64,000 nt of DNA from Dysgonomonas sp. UBA7710 (GTDB lineage: Bacteria; Bacteroidota; Bacteroidia; Bacteroidales; Dysgonomonadaceae). Where the stretch lies: contig NZ_DLFW01000002.1 of the NCBI RefSeq assembly GCF_002482385.1, positions 487,238 through 551,237 on the forward strand. The letters are read 5' to 3'. Within the stretch, counting starts at the first letter, position 1, and every line of letters starts with the position of its first letter. Shown here one piece after another: positions 52,042 through 60,721 of this stretch. The translations under genes were made by a program, and so were the position numbers. The notes beneath the pieces are model-generated. The model worked only from the letters and a program-made list of their open reading frames with translations. It was not told the DNA's origin and did not search any database.

Positions 52042-52700
52042 AATCAGCAAAGATAGTCTTTTCTCTTAATATTGGCTTTATGGTAAATATCGTAAAATGT
52101 ATTATGGAAAACTTTATCTATAATATCTGAGCTATTAGCCGTTAGTTCTTTGAAGTATTGGATGCCCCCTCTGGACAATGAAAGGGGAAAGGATGAAAAC
52201 TGAAAAATTAAAAAGCCGGAAAGACTGTTACCTTTGTTACCTTTTAAGAAATAGTGAGTTGTAAGTAATGAGTAATTGGCCTCTGTTAATTGATAGATAA
52301 CTATTAGCTTTTATCAATTCTTCATTATTAATTGTTCTTTATGTAACCTTTGTTACCTTTTTTTGAAAATTAATCTATTTTGGCTATAGATTCTTAAATA
52401 CAAGACTAAAAAGAATAGTACGGAGCTCTTTGAATAAAGTGCAACAGATGTAAAAAGGTGAGAAAGTGAAAAAGGTGTTACCTTTTAACAAGTGGTAAGT
52501 TATAAGTAATAAGTAAAGAGGTACGAGGTAGGAATTGTTGACTGTTTACTGATATATGTGTTACTTTTGTTACCTTTTTGCGCTTTAGCGTCTCTGCGTG
52601 AAATACTATTAACTGATAACTGCTGACTGCTATATCTGCAACCTTTGTTACTTTTTTTGAGTGGATGATTGATAATAAATGACTTGAATCAATAGGGGGA
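52042..52700. repeat. Repeat island 3 upstream of clpC and yigZ
   Basis: Non-coding. Four GTTACCTTTGTTAC-like words lie at 52227-52240, 52343-52356, 52560-52573 and 52638-52651, all in the orientation opposite to island 1. AACTGATAACTGCTGACTG (52611-52629) differs by one base from 44336-44354. A 26-mer at 52578-52603 matches 7454-7479 in 24 positions. GAGCTATTAGCCGTTAG near 52128 belongs to the TTAGC family. Confidence 0.75.
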
Positions 52701-52807
52701 GCCAGGGTTGAAAATGAATAGTGGCAAATGGCGGAATAAAAAAGTAGAATAGAGAGATGTTGTTTGGTTTTAGGTTTTACGGTTTGGAAGACAGATGGGT
52801 AAGCGGA

Positions 52808-52888
52808 ACGAAACCCTATAAAATAGGAATGGTTGTCTCACGACAACCAATCTTCACTCCTAACCATAAATCTAATACCATGAAAAAT
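52808..52888 (-). ncRNA. Candidate small RNA with GGTTGTC hairpin
   Basis: A minus-strand promoter (52895-52926) would start a transcript near 52888. The predicted RNA begins near CATGGTATTAGATTTATGG, contains a perfect 7-bp hairpin GGTTGTC-GTGA-GACAACC (52831-52848) and then a second small stem CCTAT/ATAGG. No ORF of size. I have an uncertain memory of similar sequence in other Bacteroidales spacers. The 3' end is a guess because no strong T-tract follows. Confidence 0.4.
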
Positions 52889-52894
52889 ACTTTA

Positions 52895-52926
52895 CAAAAG
52901 TAGAGAACTATTTTTATATTATCAAA
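52895..52926 (-). promoter_or_regulatory. Minus-strand promoter of the candidate small RNA
   Basis: TTTG (52923-52926), exactly 20 nt, TACTTTTG (52895-52902) on the minus strand. This is as well formed as the rplU promoter, yet no protein gene lies downstream for about 850 bp. Confidence 0.65.
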
Positions 52927-53191
52927 CAAAAAGTAATTAAAAATATTTATTTAACATTATTGTAATATTTTTGTGATGATTAAATATTCATATTGTCAAA
53001 TATTTATTCTAAAATTTTACAATTTGAAATATTGTATTTAGATTTGCATAACAGGTGTAAACATTATGGCATCATTTTTGTTTGAATATAATAAATTAGA
53101 TTATTAAGATTTTATCTGAAATACATTTTAGAAATAAATCTTATATTTGTAACATACGCATAATTTGCATAAAACATCAAATAAGACGGTT
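52927..53191. other. AT-rich upstream region of clpC
   Basis: Very AT-rich DNA with no ORF. Long T and A tracts (TTATTTAACATTATTG near 52948). It ends with a TATATTTG at 53142-53149, likely the clpC -7 element. Confidence 0.5.
53142..53149 (+). promoter_or_regulatory. -7 element of clpC
   Basis: TATATTTG, exact match to TAnnTTTG, 42 bp before the ATG at 53192. It supports that start; a TTG at 53165 is in frame but too close to the expected transcription start. Confidence 0.55.
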
Positions 53192-55720
53192 ATGGAAAAT
53201 AATTTTTCACCAAGAGTTCGCAAAATCATGACTTATAGTCGTGAGGAGGCCGGACGTCTGCAAACGAATTATCTAGCGCCCGAACATTTGATGCTTGGAA
53301 TACTCCGCAACGGAGAAGGATTAGCCATACAGGCATTGAAGGATTTCGGAATAGATCTAATTGAGTTAAAAGACAGTATTGATAATAACATATTAAAGCA
53401 ACAGGAGGATGCATACCCAAACAGTGAGATCGTATTAAGTAAAAGCACTGAAAAGATTTTGAAGATGAGTATACTGGAAGCGCGTTTGACTAAAAGTCAG
53501 GAAACTGACTCCGAACACTTACTTCTTGCTATTCTGAAAGATCACGACAATGTTACGGCGATGTTACTGGAAGAAAATCATATGGATTACAACGGAGCTT
53601 TCACCTATATTAAAAGCATGGGTGATATAATACATAAAAACAGTAAGGAATCGCCCCGTATGGGAGCTGATTTCACAGATGACGACGATGATGAGGACGA
53701 AGCTGTAGGCGGTAGCTCGAATGTGAATACCCAACAACCCCGTCAGGCAACTGATACGCCCGTACTGGACAACTTCGGTATGGATATGACAAAGGCCGCA
53801 CTGGAAAACAGGTTGGACCCGATAGTAGGCCGTGAAAAAGAAATAGAACGGCTAGCGCAGATATTGAGCCGCCGCAAGAAGAACAATCCCATACTGATAG
53901 GTGAGCCCGGAGTGGGTAAATCAGCTATCGTGGAAGGGCTGGCTTTGCGTATTACTCAGAAGAAAGTGTCACGTGTCTTGTTCGACAAACGAGTGATTGC
54001 TCTCGATATGGCTTCCGTAGTGGCTGGTACTAAGTACCGTGGACAATTTGAGGAACGTATCAAAGCAATACTAAACGAATTGTCAAAAAATCCGAACATT
54101 ATATTGTTTATTGACGAGATACACACCATTGTAGGTGCAGGAGGGGCAACCGGTTCGCTGGATGCTGCCAATATGTTGAAACCGGCTTTGGCCCGTGGAG
54201 AAATACAATGTATCGGTGCAACTACGCTTGACGAATACCGTAAAAATATAGAAAAAGACGGTGCACTCGAACGCCGTTTCCAGAAAGTAATGGTAGATCC
54301 TACTACTGCTGAAGAAACATTGCAGATATTGCATAATATCAAGGAGCGGTACGAAGAGCATCATAATGTCAAATATACGGAAGATGCACTTGCAGCCTGT
54401 GTGAAACTGACTGACAGATATATTACGGACCGTAACTTCCCGGATAAGGCTATTGATGCCCTGGACGAAGCGGGTTCCCGTATGCATATCGCAAACATAC
54501 ATGTTCCTAAGGAGATAGAAGATATTGAAAAGGAACTAAAGGATGTTGTGGAACAAAAAGGCGAAGCGGTGAAGGCTCAGAAATATGAGCTGGCAGCCAG
54601 TTTCCGCGATACACAACGTCAGCTGATGGCTAAACTGGATACGGCAGAAGCTGAATGGAAAGCTTCATTGAAGGAAAAACCGGAGACTGTAGATGCAGAG
54701 ATGGTTGCCGAAGTGGTCTCCATGATGTCGGGAGTGCCTGTGCAACGTATCGGTGAATCGGAAGGGGTTAAACTCGTAGGAATGCAGGACAGTCTGAAGG
54801 CCTCGGTTGTTGGTCAGGATGAAGCTGTAAATAAGATTGTGAAAGCCATACAGCGCAACCGCATAGGTCTTAAAGACCCTAACCGTCCGATAGGTTCATT
54901 TATGTTCCTTGGGCCTACAGGGGTAGGGAAAACCCATCTGGCCAAGATGATCGCCGAGCAATTATTCGACTCCGCCGATGCCCTTATCCGTATCGACATG
55001 AGTGAATACATGGAGAAATTCAACGTATCACGCCTGGTCGGAGCACCTCCGGGATATGTAGGATACGAAGAAGGAGGTTTATTGAGTGAGAAAGTACGTC
55101 GCAAACCATATTCTGTGGTGTTGCTCGATGAGATAGAGAAAGCTCATCCGGATGTGTATAATATCTTGTTGCAAGTGATGGACGAAGGTCATCTGACCGA
55201 TAGCATGGGGCGTAAGATAGACTTTAAGAATACGATACTGATAATGACTTCAAATGTCGGTACACGCCAGCTGAAAGATTTTGGTGGAGGTATCGGGTTC
55301 AATAAACAATCGGCAGCAAACCGCGAGTATTCGAGAAGTGTACTTCAAAAAGCATTGAACAAGACGTTCTCGCCTGAGTTCCTGAACCGTGTGGATGATA
55401 TTATTACATTCGACCAGCTAGACAAGTCTTCTATAGAAAAGATCATCGATATAGAACTGAAAGGATTCTATAAACGTATGGCCGAACTTGGTTATACGAT
55501 CGAACTTACTCAGGAGGCAAAAGATTTCCTTGCCGATAAAGGCTACGATGTTCAATTCGGTGCCCGTCCGTTGAAACGTGCTATCCAAAACTATGTGGAG
55601 GATGAAATAGCCGAACTGATACTTTCGGGTGCAGCCAAAGAAGGCAGTACTATATCTTTCGAAGTGGATAAAGAGAAGGATAAGTTGAAAGCTGTGGCTC
55701 ATGAACTTGCGCAAGCTTAA
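53192..55720 (+). CDS. clpC: ClpC-type AAA+ protease ATPase subunit
   Basis: ClpC unfolds substrates for ClpP. The start is the ATG at 53192 (842 residues, MENNFSPRVRKIM...). Domains: Clp N-domain (about 1-145), an acidic linker DDDDDEDEA near residue 170, first AAA+ module with GEPGVGKS (near 242), a UVR-type middle helix pair (EAVKAQKYELAASFRDTQ near 455) which marks ClpC rather than ClpA or ClpB, and the second AAA+ module with GPTGVGKTHLAK (near 574). The C-terminal D2-small domain follows. clpP is not in the window. Monocistronic with its own terminator. Confidence 0.95.
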   Translation: MENNFSPRVRKIMTYSREEAGRLQTNYLAPEHLMLGILRNGEGLAIQALKDFGIDLIELKDSIDNNILKQQEDAYPNSEIVLSKSTEKILKMSILEARLTKSQETDSEHLLLAILKDHDNVTAMLLEENHMDYNGAFTYIKSMGDIIHKNSKESPRMGADFTDDDDDEDEAVGGSSNVNTQQPRQATDTPVLDNFGMDMTKAALENRLDPIVGREKEIERLAQILSRRKKNNPILIGEPGVGKSAIVEGLALRITQKKVSRVLFDKRVIALDMASVVAGTKYRGQFEERIKAILNELSKNPNIILFIDEIHTIVGAGGATGSLDAANMLKPALARGEIQCIGATTLDEYRKNIEKDGALERRFQKVMVDPTTAEETLQILHNIKERYEEHHNVKYTEDALAACVKLTDRYITDRNFPDKAIDALDEAGSRMHIANIHVPKEIEDIEKELKDVVEQKGEAVKAQKYELAASFRDTQRQLMAKLDTAEAEWKASLKEKPETVDAEMVAEVVSMMSGVPVQRIGESEGVKLVGMQDSLKASVVGQDEAVNKIVKAIQRNRIGLKDPNRPIGSFMFLGPTGVGKTHLAKMIAEQLFDSADALIRIDMSEYMEKFNVSRLVGAPPGYVGYEEGGLLSEKVRRKPYSVVLLDEIEKAHPDVYNILLQVMDEGHLTDSMGRKIDFKNTILIMTSNVGTRQLKDFGGGIGFNKQSAANREYSRSVLQKALNKTFSPEFLNRVDDIITFDQLDKSSIEKIIDIELKGFYKRMAELGYTIELTQEAKDFLADKGYDVQFGARPLKRAIQNYVEDEIAELILSGAAKEGSTISFEVDKEKDKLKAVAHELAQA

Positions 55721-55740
55721 TAGTAAGATCATTATAATAA

Positions 55741-55775
55741 AAGAGGTGCTGATTGTAAAAGTCAGCGCCTCTTTG
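55741..55775 (+). terminator. clpC terminator
   Basis: AAAGAGGTGCTGA pairs with TCAGCGCCTCTTT (13 bp, one G-U-type mismatch), 20 bp past the clpC stop; bidirectional between convergent genes. Confidence 0.85.
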
Positions 55776-55794
55776 CATCTTATTTTAAGACCTT

Positions 55795-56397
55795 TTAATT
55801 AAGGTTTCGTACATGTCTCAGAAGCTCCTCTTTGATAACTGTAATTCCAAGGCTGACAATCCGGTTCGCTTCTATGAAATCCTTATCGTCATCCAGCTTT
55901 CGGTGCCTGCGAACAAAATCTTCGAGGCTATCGGCATCCGTATATCCCTCAAATATCAAGTCCTTAGCTTGTTTAGCAGCTTTTACTTTCGTTGCGGTGC
56001 CATTTAATGGGGGAATGAGGCTTAATGTCACCAATGCCTTATCCAGCAGTTGATAATCGAGGGATATGCCGAAATCTTCGGCTTCAACTACCCGTAGCCA
56101 TTGCAGGATATTGCCGATACTCTCTTTAGTGACACCTTCGATTGGCTGATAGTTTTTATCATAGATAGCTTCTTTAATATTAGATACAGCCCTGTTAATA
56201 TCAAATTTCTCTGCTTCGTAGTATTCAGCTGCAGTTTGTTCGTCACAGCCCGTCTGTTCACATATCTCTTTGATTGATTTGGCTTTGAACAGATAGACGC
56301 ATTTCTCGACATCTCCGTCATTCGCTTTCAATAGCTGCAAGGCTTCATGTATCGGTACAGGGACTATTTTCCGTAATTCTTTTATTTTATTGGTCAT
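55795..56397 (-). CDS. Hypothetical protein with TS-N/UBA-like N-terminal domain
   Basis: A 200-residue soluble protein. The first ~45 residues (IKELRKIVPVPIHEALQLLK, then NDGDVEKCVYLF) read as a UBA/TS-N three-helix domain like that at the start of elongation factor Ts. A second similar stretch follows near residue 48-75 (CEQTGCDEQTAAEYYEAE). The rest is helical and charged, with no catalytic motif. It lies 31 bp downstream of the Dna2-like gene on the same strand and is probably cotranscribed. Function unknown; a nucleic-acid or protein-docking role is speculation. Confidence 0.7.
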   Translation of the reverse strand: MTNKIKELRKIVPVPIHEALQLLKANDGDVEKCVYLFKAKSIKEICEQTGCDEQTAAEYYEAEKFDINRAVSNIKEAIYDKNYQPIEGVTKESIGNILQWLRVVEAEDFGISLDYQLLDKALVTLSLIPPLNGTATKVKAAKQAKDLIFEGYTDADSLEDFVRRHRKLDDDKDFIEANRIVSLGITVIKEELLRHVRNLN

Positions 56398-56428
56398 TGC
56401 TTATTCTTTTTTAAACAAAATGTAGTTA

Positions 56429-59400
56429 TCATAGATTGATAACCGACTGATTTACTATCTCCCTATAGATTAGGTTCTGATTCAGGATATAATCATTTCC
56501 AATCATAAATAGCTGTTCGCGAGCCCGTGTAAGGGCTACATTCAGTTTGCGGTCTACAGTACGCTCACGGTTCAGATTACTAAAAAATCTCAATTGGTAT
56601 GGCTTGTTGAAACAAAAAGAAAGAATGATGATATCCCGCTGACTACCCTGATAGCGTTCTACGGTATCTACCATAATATTGTTTAGTCCCGGAATTTCTG
56701 TTTCTTCCAGTTTATGTTTTATCAGGGCAATCTGATTACGGTAGGGAGTTATCACGCCTATGGTTTTCCGGGCATCAAAAGCCATGTTATTAACTCTGTA
56801 AATCTCAAGTATTGCTTTTATTAAAGAAATAACAACATCTGCTTCCTGTTTGTTCAGCTTATCCGAATTGTTCGTGTTGTCTGTTTGCCTGACAGGGATG
56901 AATGCTGTCCGTTTTGTTGCAATTAATGCTTGTAATTTATCTGATCTGTCGTATGTTTGATATATTAAAGGCTTACATTGCCTGTCAGTAGCTACATTTA
57001 GCATATTGTCATAGAAGTTGGCATTGACAAGGGACGCAATATCTTCATGCATCCGTCCGTGATAGGTCAAAGTATCATATGCATGTGCCCAACCTTGTTT
57101 TTGACAGACGTGAAACAGTCGCTCAAATAAAGATTCACGGCAATTGGATAATTCAATGTCATTTAATATGGTCTCTTTTACCTTCGATTTGTTTTCATCC
57201 TGCAAAGTGATTGTAGACAATTGTTTATGATCTCCTATCATGATGAACTTGTCGAATAGAGGTAAAAGCCCGATAATCTGTGGTTCCAGTATTTGAGATG
57301 CCTCGTCTATGATAGCAACATGAAACTTCTTAAGATCGAATAATTCGGGCTTTCCGGTTATGGAAGCAAGGGTGCCGACAAAAATACGGGTACGGTCTAT
57401 GGTTTGGATCAGCTCTTTTCTACTGTCTGCCTGATGGGAGATATTTTGCAGCAGGCGATGACGATAATCTTCACCGCACGAGAGTTCCGCACCTATACGG
57501 ATATATCTGTCACACTCGTCTTCACTTTTGCCGAATGCCTGACAGATGGAGGCGCATAATTCATCCACGGCACGGTTGGTATATGCCATTACAAGGATAT
57601 TTGTATCCTTCCCGGCAGAGAAACGCTCTATAAGTTGCCGGGCAAAGATGGATGTTTTACCTGTTCCCGGAGGCCCTACAATAAGGAAGTAATCTTCGGC
57701 TGCTAAGGCTTTATTTATGATGTTCTCCTGTTTTTCCTCTTTTGTGGCGTCTGTCTTTAATGTATACAGTGCGGATAAGGCCGGCTTTCGTAAGCCAAGC
57801 AATAGTTCTTTTTTGTCATCAGGAGCAGACAGAAAAGCAAACAGGCTTTTGTACATTGTATTGTAGCTATGGTCTAGTTTGTCATGCTCCACAGCCCAAT
57901 ATTTGTAACGGGAGAAAAAATCGTGGTTTCGCTGTTTATATCTGAATCGCAGAATGACATAGTACGAGGAAATTTCTACTACTGTGCCTTTCAGTATCTG
58001 GTTTGTCAGTACCGATTCTTCACTTTTCTGGCGGGGGTAAAGAATACATATTTCTCCCTCCCGGAAATTGACACAATCATCTTTGTCCCTTTTGAAGCGG
58101 ATAATCATATCCCGGCCGGAATCGTCGATATCTTCTATTTCAAGATTGGCGATCAGGTCTAAAGCCTCCTGCCGTTCTTCAAACGAAGTATTCCATAAGG
58201 CAGATACACTCATTGATGTATTATAGCCTTCGTCCCCTGTCTTTTGAAGGTATAGTTCTCTGGTGATGAAACTGATGTAGCGATAGAAATATGCCCTCTC
58301 TAATGGGGTAGCCTTATCTATTACTTTTTCTGACTCTGCCAACTTGTCTATAAAAAACTGGGGTACACGTCCGTAATTATCCAGATTAAAGAGATTTCGG
58401 AATACTTTCTCTACGTATTGCATGTCGCCGATATATAGATCATGCTCGGTAGCAACAATGAGATTCCGTACATTTATAATATCTTTTTCTAATCGCTGGT
58501 AAATTGCAGCAAAGCGGATGTTCTCTCCTGCATTTTCAGCCGAGGAATAAAGAATAGTAGGGTATATATGGCGTGTATCTTTTTCGAATACGCTTTGTAT
58601 CATGAGGCGGTAAACGGCTGTCTGTGTCTCATGATTAGGTGCTATCTTGGTCACGTCCTCGCGAGGATAGGGAGGTTTACCCGATTTCAGTTCGATTATG
58701 CGATCTATACCCGTTTTGTCATTTGATAGCTGAAGTAAATCGAGCCGTCCCTGAAACCCGTATTTCTCACAAAAGAAAGATGGCTCAAGCGTACAGGATG
58801 CCACATCGAATCCGTTTGCAGGCATATCGTTCAACACCACACGCTTTATGTTTTCGAACTGGCTCCGGGCTTTCGTCATAAATTCTTTGAAAGCAGCATT
58901 GTCACTAATCTCTTTACATGCCGCATATTCGAATGGCATGGAGCGGAACGATTTCATGAATACTTCTTCGAATGACAGGCTATCGGCATCCCCGGCATAA
59001 ATAAGTTCATCCAAAAAGAAATTGGCAAGATTTCCCAATAATATGTAATGAGTATTTACATTGGGCTCGAATTTACGGCGGAAATAGTGCAGGTATGAAC
59101 TGCCATAAGATTGAAAACACTCTGCCATTGCCGAAGCATCTATCAGATAATCGGGTTCCAGTACAAACATTTTAGGGATGTAGAACCCCGCATCGTCTAC
59201 TTTTACGTCAATAAGGTTGAGTTGCGCACCAATCCAAAGGCGCTCAATGGTTTCATTGAATATATTATTAACGGGAGAGACGTTATATCTCACTTTTAAG
59301 CTCTGACCAATAAGAATTTCGGACTGACAGATAAGAAGTTTGTTTTCGGTATCTATTTCCAATACCTGTACGCGTATCTTATTCGATAAATCCTGAGGCA

Positions 59401-59794
59401 CAGGTTCAAAATCAAAAACAGTATCTTCTACATAGTTGAAATCCTGTTTCTCGCCCTCGATATATAAAAGGAAATTTTCCAGGCCTTCCTTTGCCTGCTG
59501 GTACTGGCCGGGAGATACCAGATTCTTGTCGTTTCGCAGCAGGTAGGATGCTTTTATGCGTATATTCTGCAACTGCCATTCCAGCGATTTTGGCAGTTCA
59601 TATTTTTGCCCGATAAAGACAAGGCGTGAAAATAAAGAGGGAAACTGCAAAGATTCACCGGCGGTGATATCTTTGCAGCCTCTCTCAAGCACCCGTTTCA
59701 GACGGATATATTTATTTCTTAATGATAGGTCGGAGCTATCTATTTGTTGTATTTCGGAGAAATAGTCAGATTGTATAAAGATATGTTCTGACAT
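56429..59794 (-). CDS. Dna2-like nuclease-helicase (PD-(D/E)xK plus SF1B helicase)
   Basis: I start this at the ATG at 59794 (1121 residues, MSEHIFIQSDYF...), 7 bp after the upstream lipoprotein stop. The longer frame from 59842 would overlap that gene. Residues ~340-400 hold a Cas4/Dna2-type PD-(D/E)xK nuclease: FQGRLDLLQ, then IIELKSGKPP, then HETQTAVYRLMI. The helicase follows with Walker A GPPGTGKTSIFARQ (near 706), AIIDEASQ (near 825), GDHKQLSTI (near 855), VERYQGSQRDIIIL and NVALTRAREQLFMIGN at the end. The family's iron-sulfur cysteines are not obvious. It probably acts on DNA ends or flaps. Confidence 0.85.
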   Translation of the reverse strand: MSEHIFIQSDYFSEIQQIDSSDLSLRNKYIRLKRVLERGCKDITAGESLQFPSLFSRLVFIGQKYELPKSLEWQLQNIRIKASYLLRNDKNLVSPGQYQQAKEGLENFLLYIEGEKQDFNYVEDTVFDFEPVPQDLSNKIRVQVLEIDTENKLLICQSEILIGQSLKVRYNVSPVNNIFNETIERLWIGAQLNLIDVKVDDAGFYIPKMFVLEPDYLIDASAMAECFQSYGSSYLHYFRRKFEPNVNTHYILLGNLANFFLDELIYAGDADSLSFEEVFMKSFRSMPFEYAACKEISDNAAFKEFMTKARSQFENIKRVVLNDMPANGFDVASCTLEPSFFCEKYGFQGRLDLLQLSNDKTGIDRIIELKSGKPPYPREDVTKIAPNHETQTAVYRLMIQSVFEKDTRHIYPTILYSSAENAGENIRFAAIYQRLEKDIINVRNLIVATEHDLYIGDMQYVEKVFRNLFNLDNYGRVPQFFIDKLAESEKVIDKATPLERAYFYRYISFITRELYLQKTGDEGYNTSMSVSALWNTSFEERQEALDLIANLEIEDIDDSGRDMIIRFKRDKDDCVNFREGEICILYPRQKSEESVLTNQILKGTVVEISSYYVILRFRYKQRNHDFFSRYKYWAVEHDKLDHSYNTMYKSLFAFLSAPDDKKELLLGLRKPALSALYTLKTDATKEEKQENIINKALAAEDYFLIVGPPGTGKTSIFARQLIERFSAGKDTNILVMAYTNRAVDELCASICQAFGKSEDECDRYIRIGAELSCGEDYRHRLLQNISHQADSRKELIQTIDRTRIFVGTLASITGKPELFDLKKFHVAIIDEASQILEPQIIGLLPLFDKFIMIGDHKQLSTITLQDENKSKVKETILNDIELSNCRESLFERLFHVCQKQGWAHAYDTLTYHGRMHEDIASLVNANFYDNMLNVATDRQCKPLIYQTYDRSDKLQALIATKRTAFIPVRQTDNTNNSDKLNKQEADVVISLIKAILEIYRVNNMAFDARKTIGVITPYRNQIALIKHKLEETEIPGLNNIMVDTVERYQGSQRDIIILSFCFNKPYQLRFFSNLNRERTVDRKLNVALTRAREQLFMIGNDYILNQNLIYREIVNQSVINL

Positions 59795-59801
59795 ATGCCC
59801 A

Positions 59802-60356
59802 TTAGTATCTGATTTCGAAATCGAAATCATTTCTAGCTTCAAAGTCGAAAGAGGTCGGTTGAAATATGTCTAATAGTTCGCCTTCAATGTAAAATCGAAG
59901 TTGCCCTCTGCGAGATAAGTTATATGCCATATCGGCCATAAAGCCTTTTAGTAGATAATAGTCTTCATCTATTACTAGTGCTTCTACACTTCCATTATCC
60001 ATAACAACTACTCTCATTCTTAGCGCACAGTTATTTACGCCATCGGCTTTCAATCTGATATTTATGCGATCACCGGGTCTGAATAGCTCCCCGTAGAAAA
60101 GAAAAATTTCGGAACTATAAGATTCTACACTGACAATATCTAATCTACGAGCATCTATACCTCTAATATCTTCAGCTCGCAAATCGTACCAAAAACTAAA
60201 CCCACCATGACTATCTGTGTATATAGGTTCTTCGTCAAATTCTGTGGATAAATTTAGTGTGCCACGCTTCCACTCGTAACGATCGCTTTCACACGACGAG
60301 AAAGAAATCAACGCTACAATAGAAAAGAGGATCGCAATAAAAATATTCTTCTTCAT
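59802..60356 (-). CDS. Lipoprotein of unknown function
   Basis: A 184-residue protein with a lipobox ending in SFSSC (Cys22), followed by ESDRYEW. The mature part looks beta-rich (e.g. RINIRLKADGVNNCALRM) and resembles the small DUF5119/FimB-like lipoproteins of Bacteroidales fimbrial loci, but no fimbrial genes are near, so I leave it unnamed. It lies directly upstream of the Dna2-like gene (7 bp). A minus-strand TACCTTTG is at 60377-60384. Confidence 0.7.
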   Translation of the reverse strand: MKKNIFIAILFSIVALISFSSCESDRYEWKRGTLNLSTEFDEEPIYTDSHGGFSFWYDLRAEDIRGIDARRLDIVSVESYSSEIFLFYGELFRPGDRINIRLKADGVNNCALRMRVVVMDNGSVEALVIDEDYYLLKGFMADMAYNLSRRGQLRFYIEGELLDIFQPTSFDFEARNDFDFEIRY

Positions 60357-60376
60357 GTTTTTTAAGTTTTATGTTA

Positions 60377-60384
60377 CAAAGGTA
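60377..60384 (-). promoter_or_regulatory. -7 element of the lipoprotein/Dna2-like gene pair
   Basis: TACCTTTG on the minus strand, 20 bp before the lipoprotein start codon. No clear -33 element. Confidence 0.4.
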
Positions 60385-60501
60385 AATTAAATTTATCTAA
60401 TATTATATATGACTAAAGAAATCCCGTTTTGTAACATCGGAAATCCTAGTTATAGAAAAATTTTATAATAGGTAAACACTTATTTATTGAAAAGGTTTGG
60501 T

Positions 60502-60509
60502 TATCTTTG
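60502..60509 (+). promoter_or_regulatory. -7 element of the thiamine uptake operon
   Basis: TATCTTTG, exact match to TAnnTTTG. It would place the transcription start right at the 5' end of the TPP riboswitch (60517). Confidence 0.55.
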
Positions 60510-60516
60510 CCTCGAA

Positions 60517-60599
60517 ATCTTAGGGGTGCCTTAAAATTACAGGCTGAGATCACACCCATTAAACCTGATCCGGGTAATGCCGGCGTAGGGAAAGAAGAT
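60517..60599 (+). ncRNA. TPP (THI-box) riboswitch
   Basis: This is a textbook thiamine pyrophosphate aptamer. In order: P1 arm ATCTT (60517-60521), GGGGTGCC (60523-60530), the invariant GGCTGAGAT (60542-60550), ACACCCATTAAACCTGATC, CGGGTAATGCCGGCGTAGGGA and the closing P1 arm AAGAT (60595-60599). It lies about 120 bp upstream of the TonB-dependent receptor gene. Downstream, a TTAAAC/GTTTAA stem flanks CCCTTTTTT (near 60645-60664), which could be part of the expression platform. TPP binding normally switches such operons off. Confidence 0.95.
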
Positions 60600-60721
60600 G
60601 CTATTGCGCACGTGCATATTCTTAAATTCCGGGAAATCATCTTATTAAACCCCTTTTTTGTTTAACGTCAAAGTATGAAACAATAATGATTGTCTTATGC
60701 TTATAAAAATTTTGTATGTAA

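Noticed and set aside
52880..52903. Seven-codon plus-strand frame (ATGAAAAATACTTTACAAAA...)
   Set aside because: Overlaps the minus-strand promoter and is too short to support; the promoter reading is more specific.
55795..59794. CRISPR-associated Cas4 or phage-defence island
   Set aside because: The nuclease motif is Cas4-like, but no cas, defence, integrase or tRNA features are nearby, and flanking genes are housekeeping.
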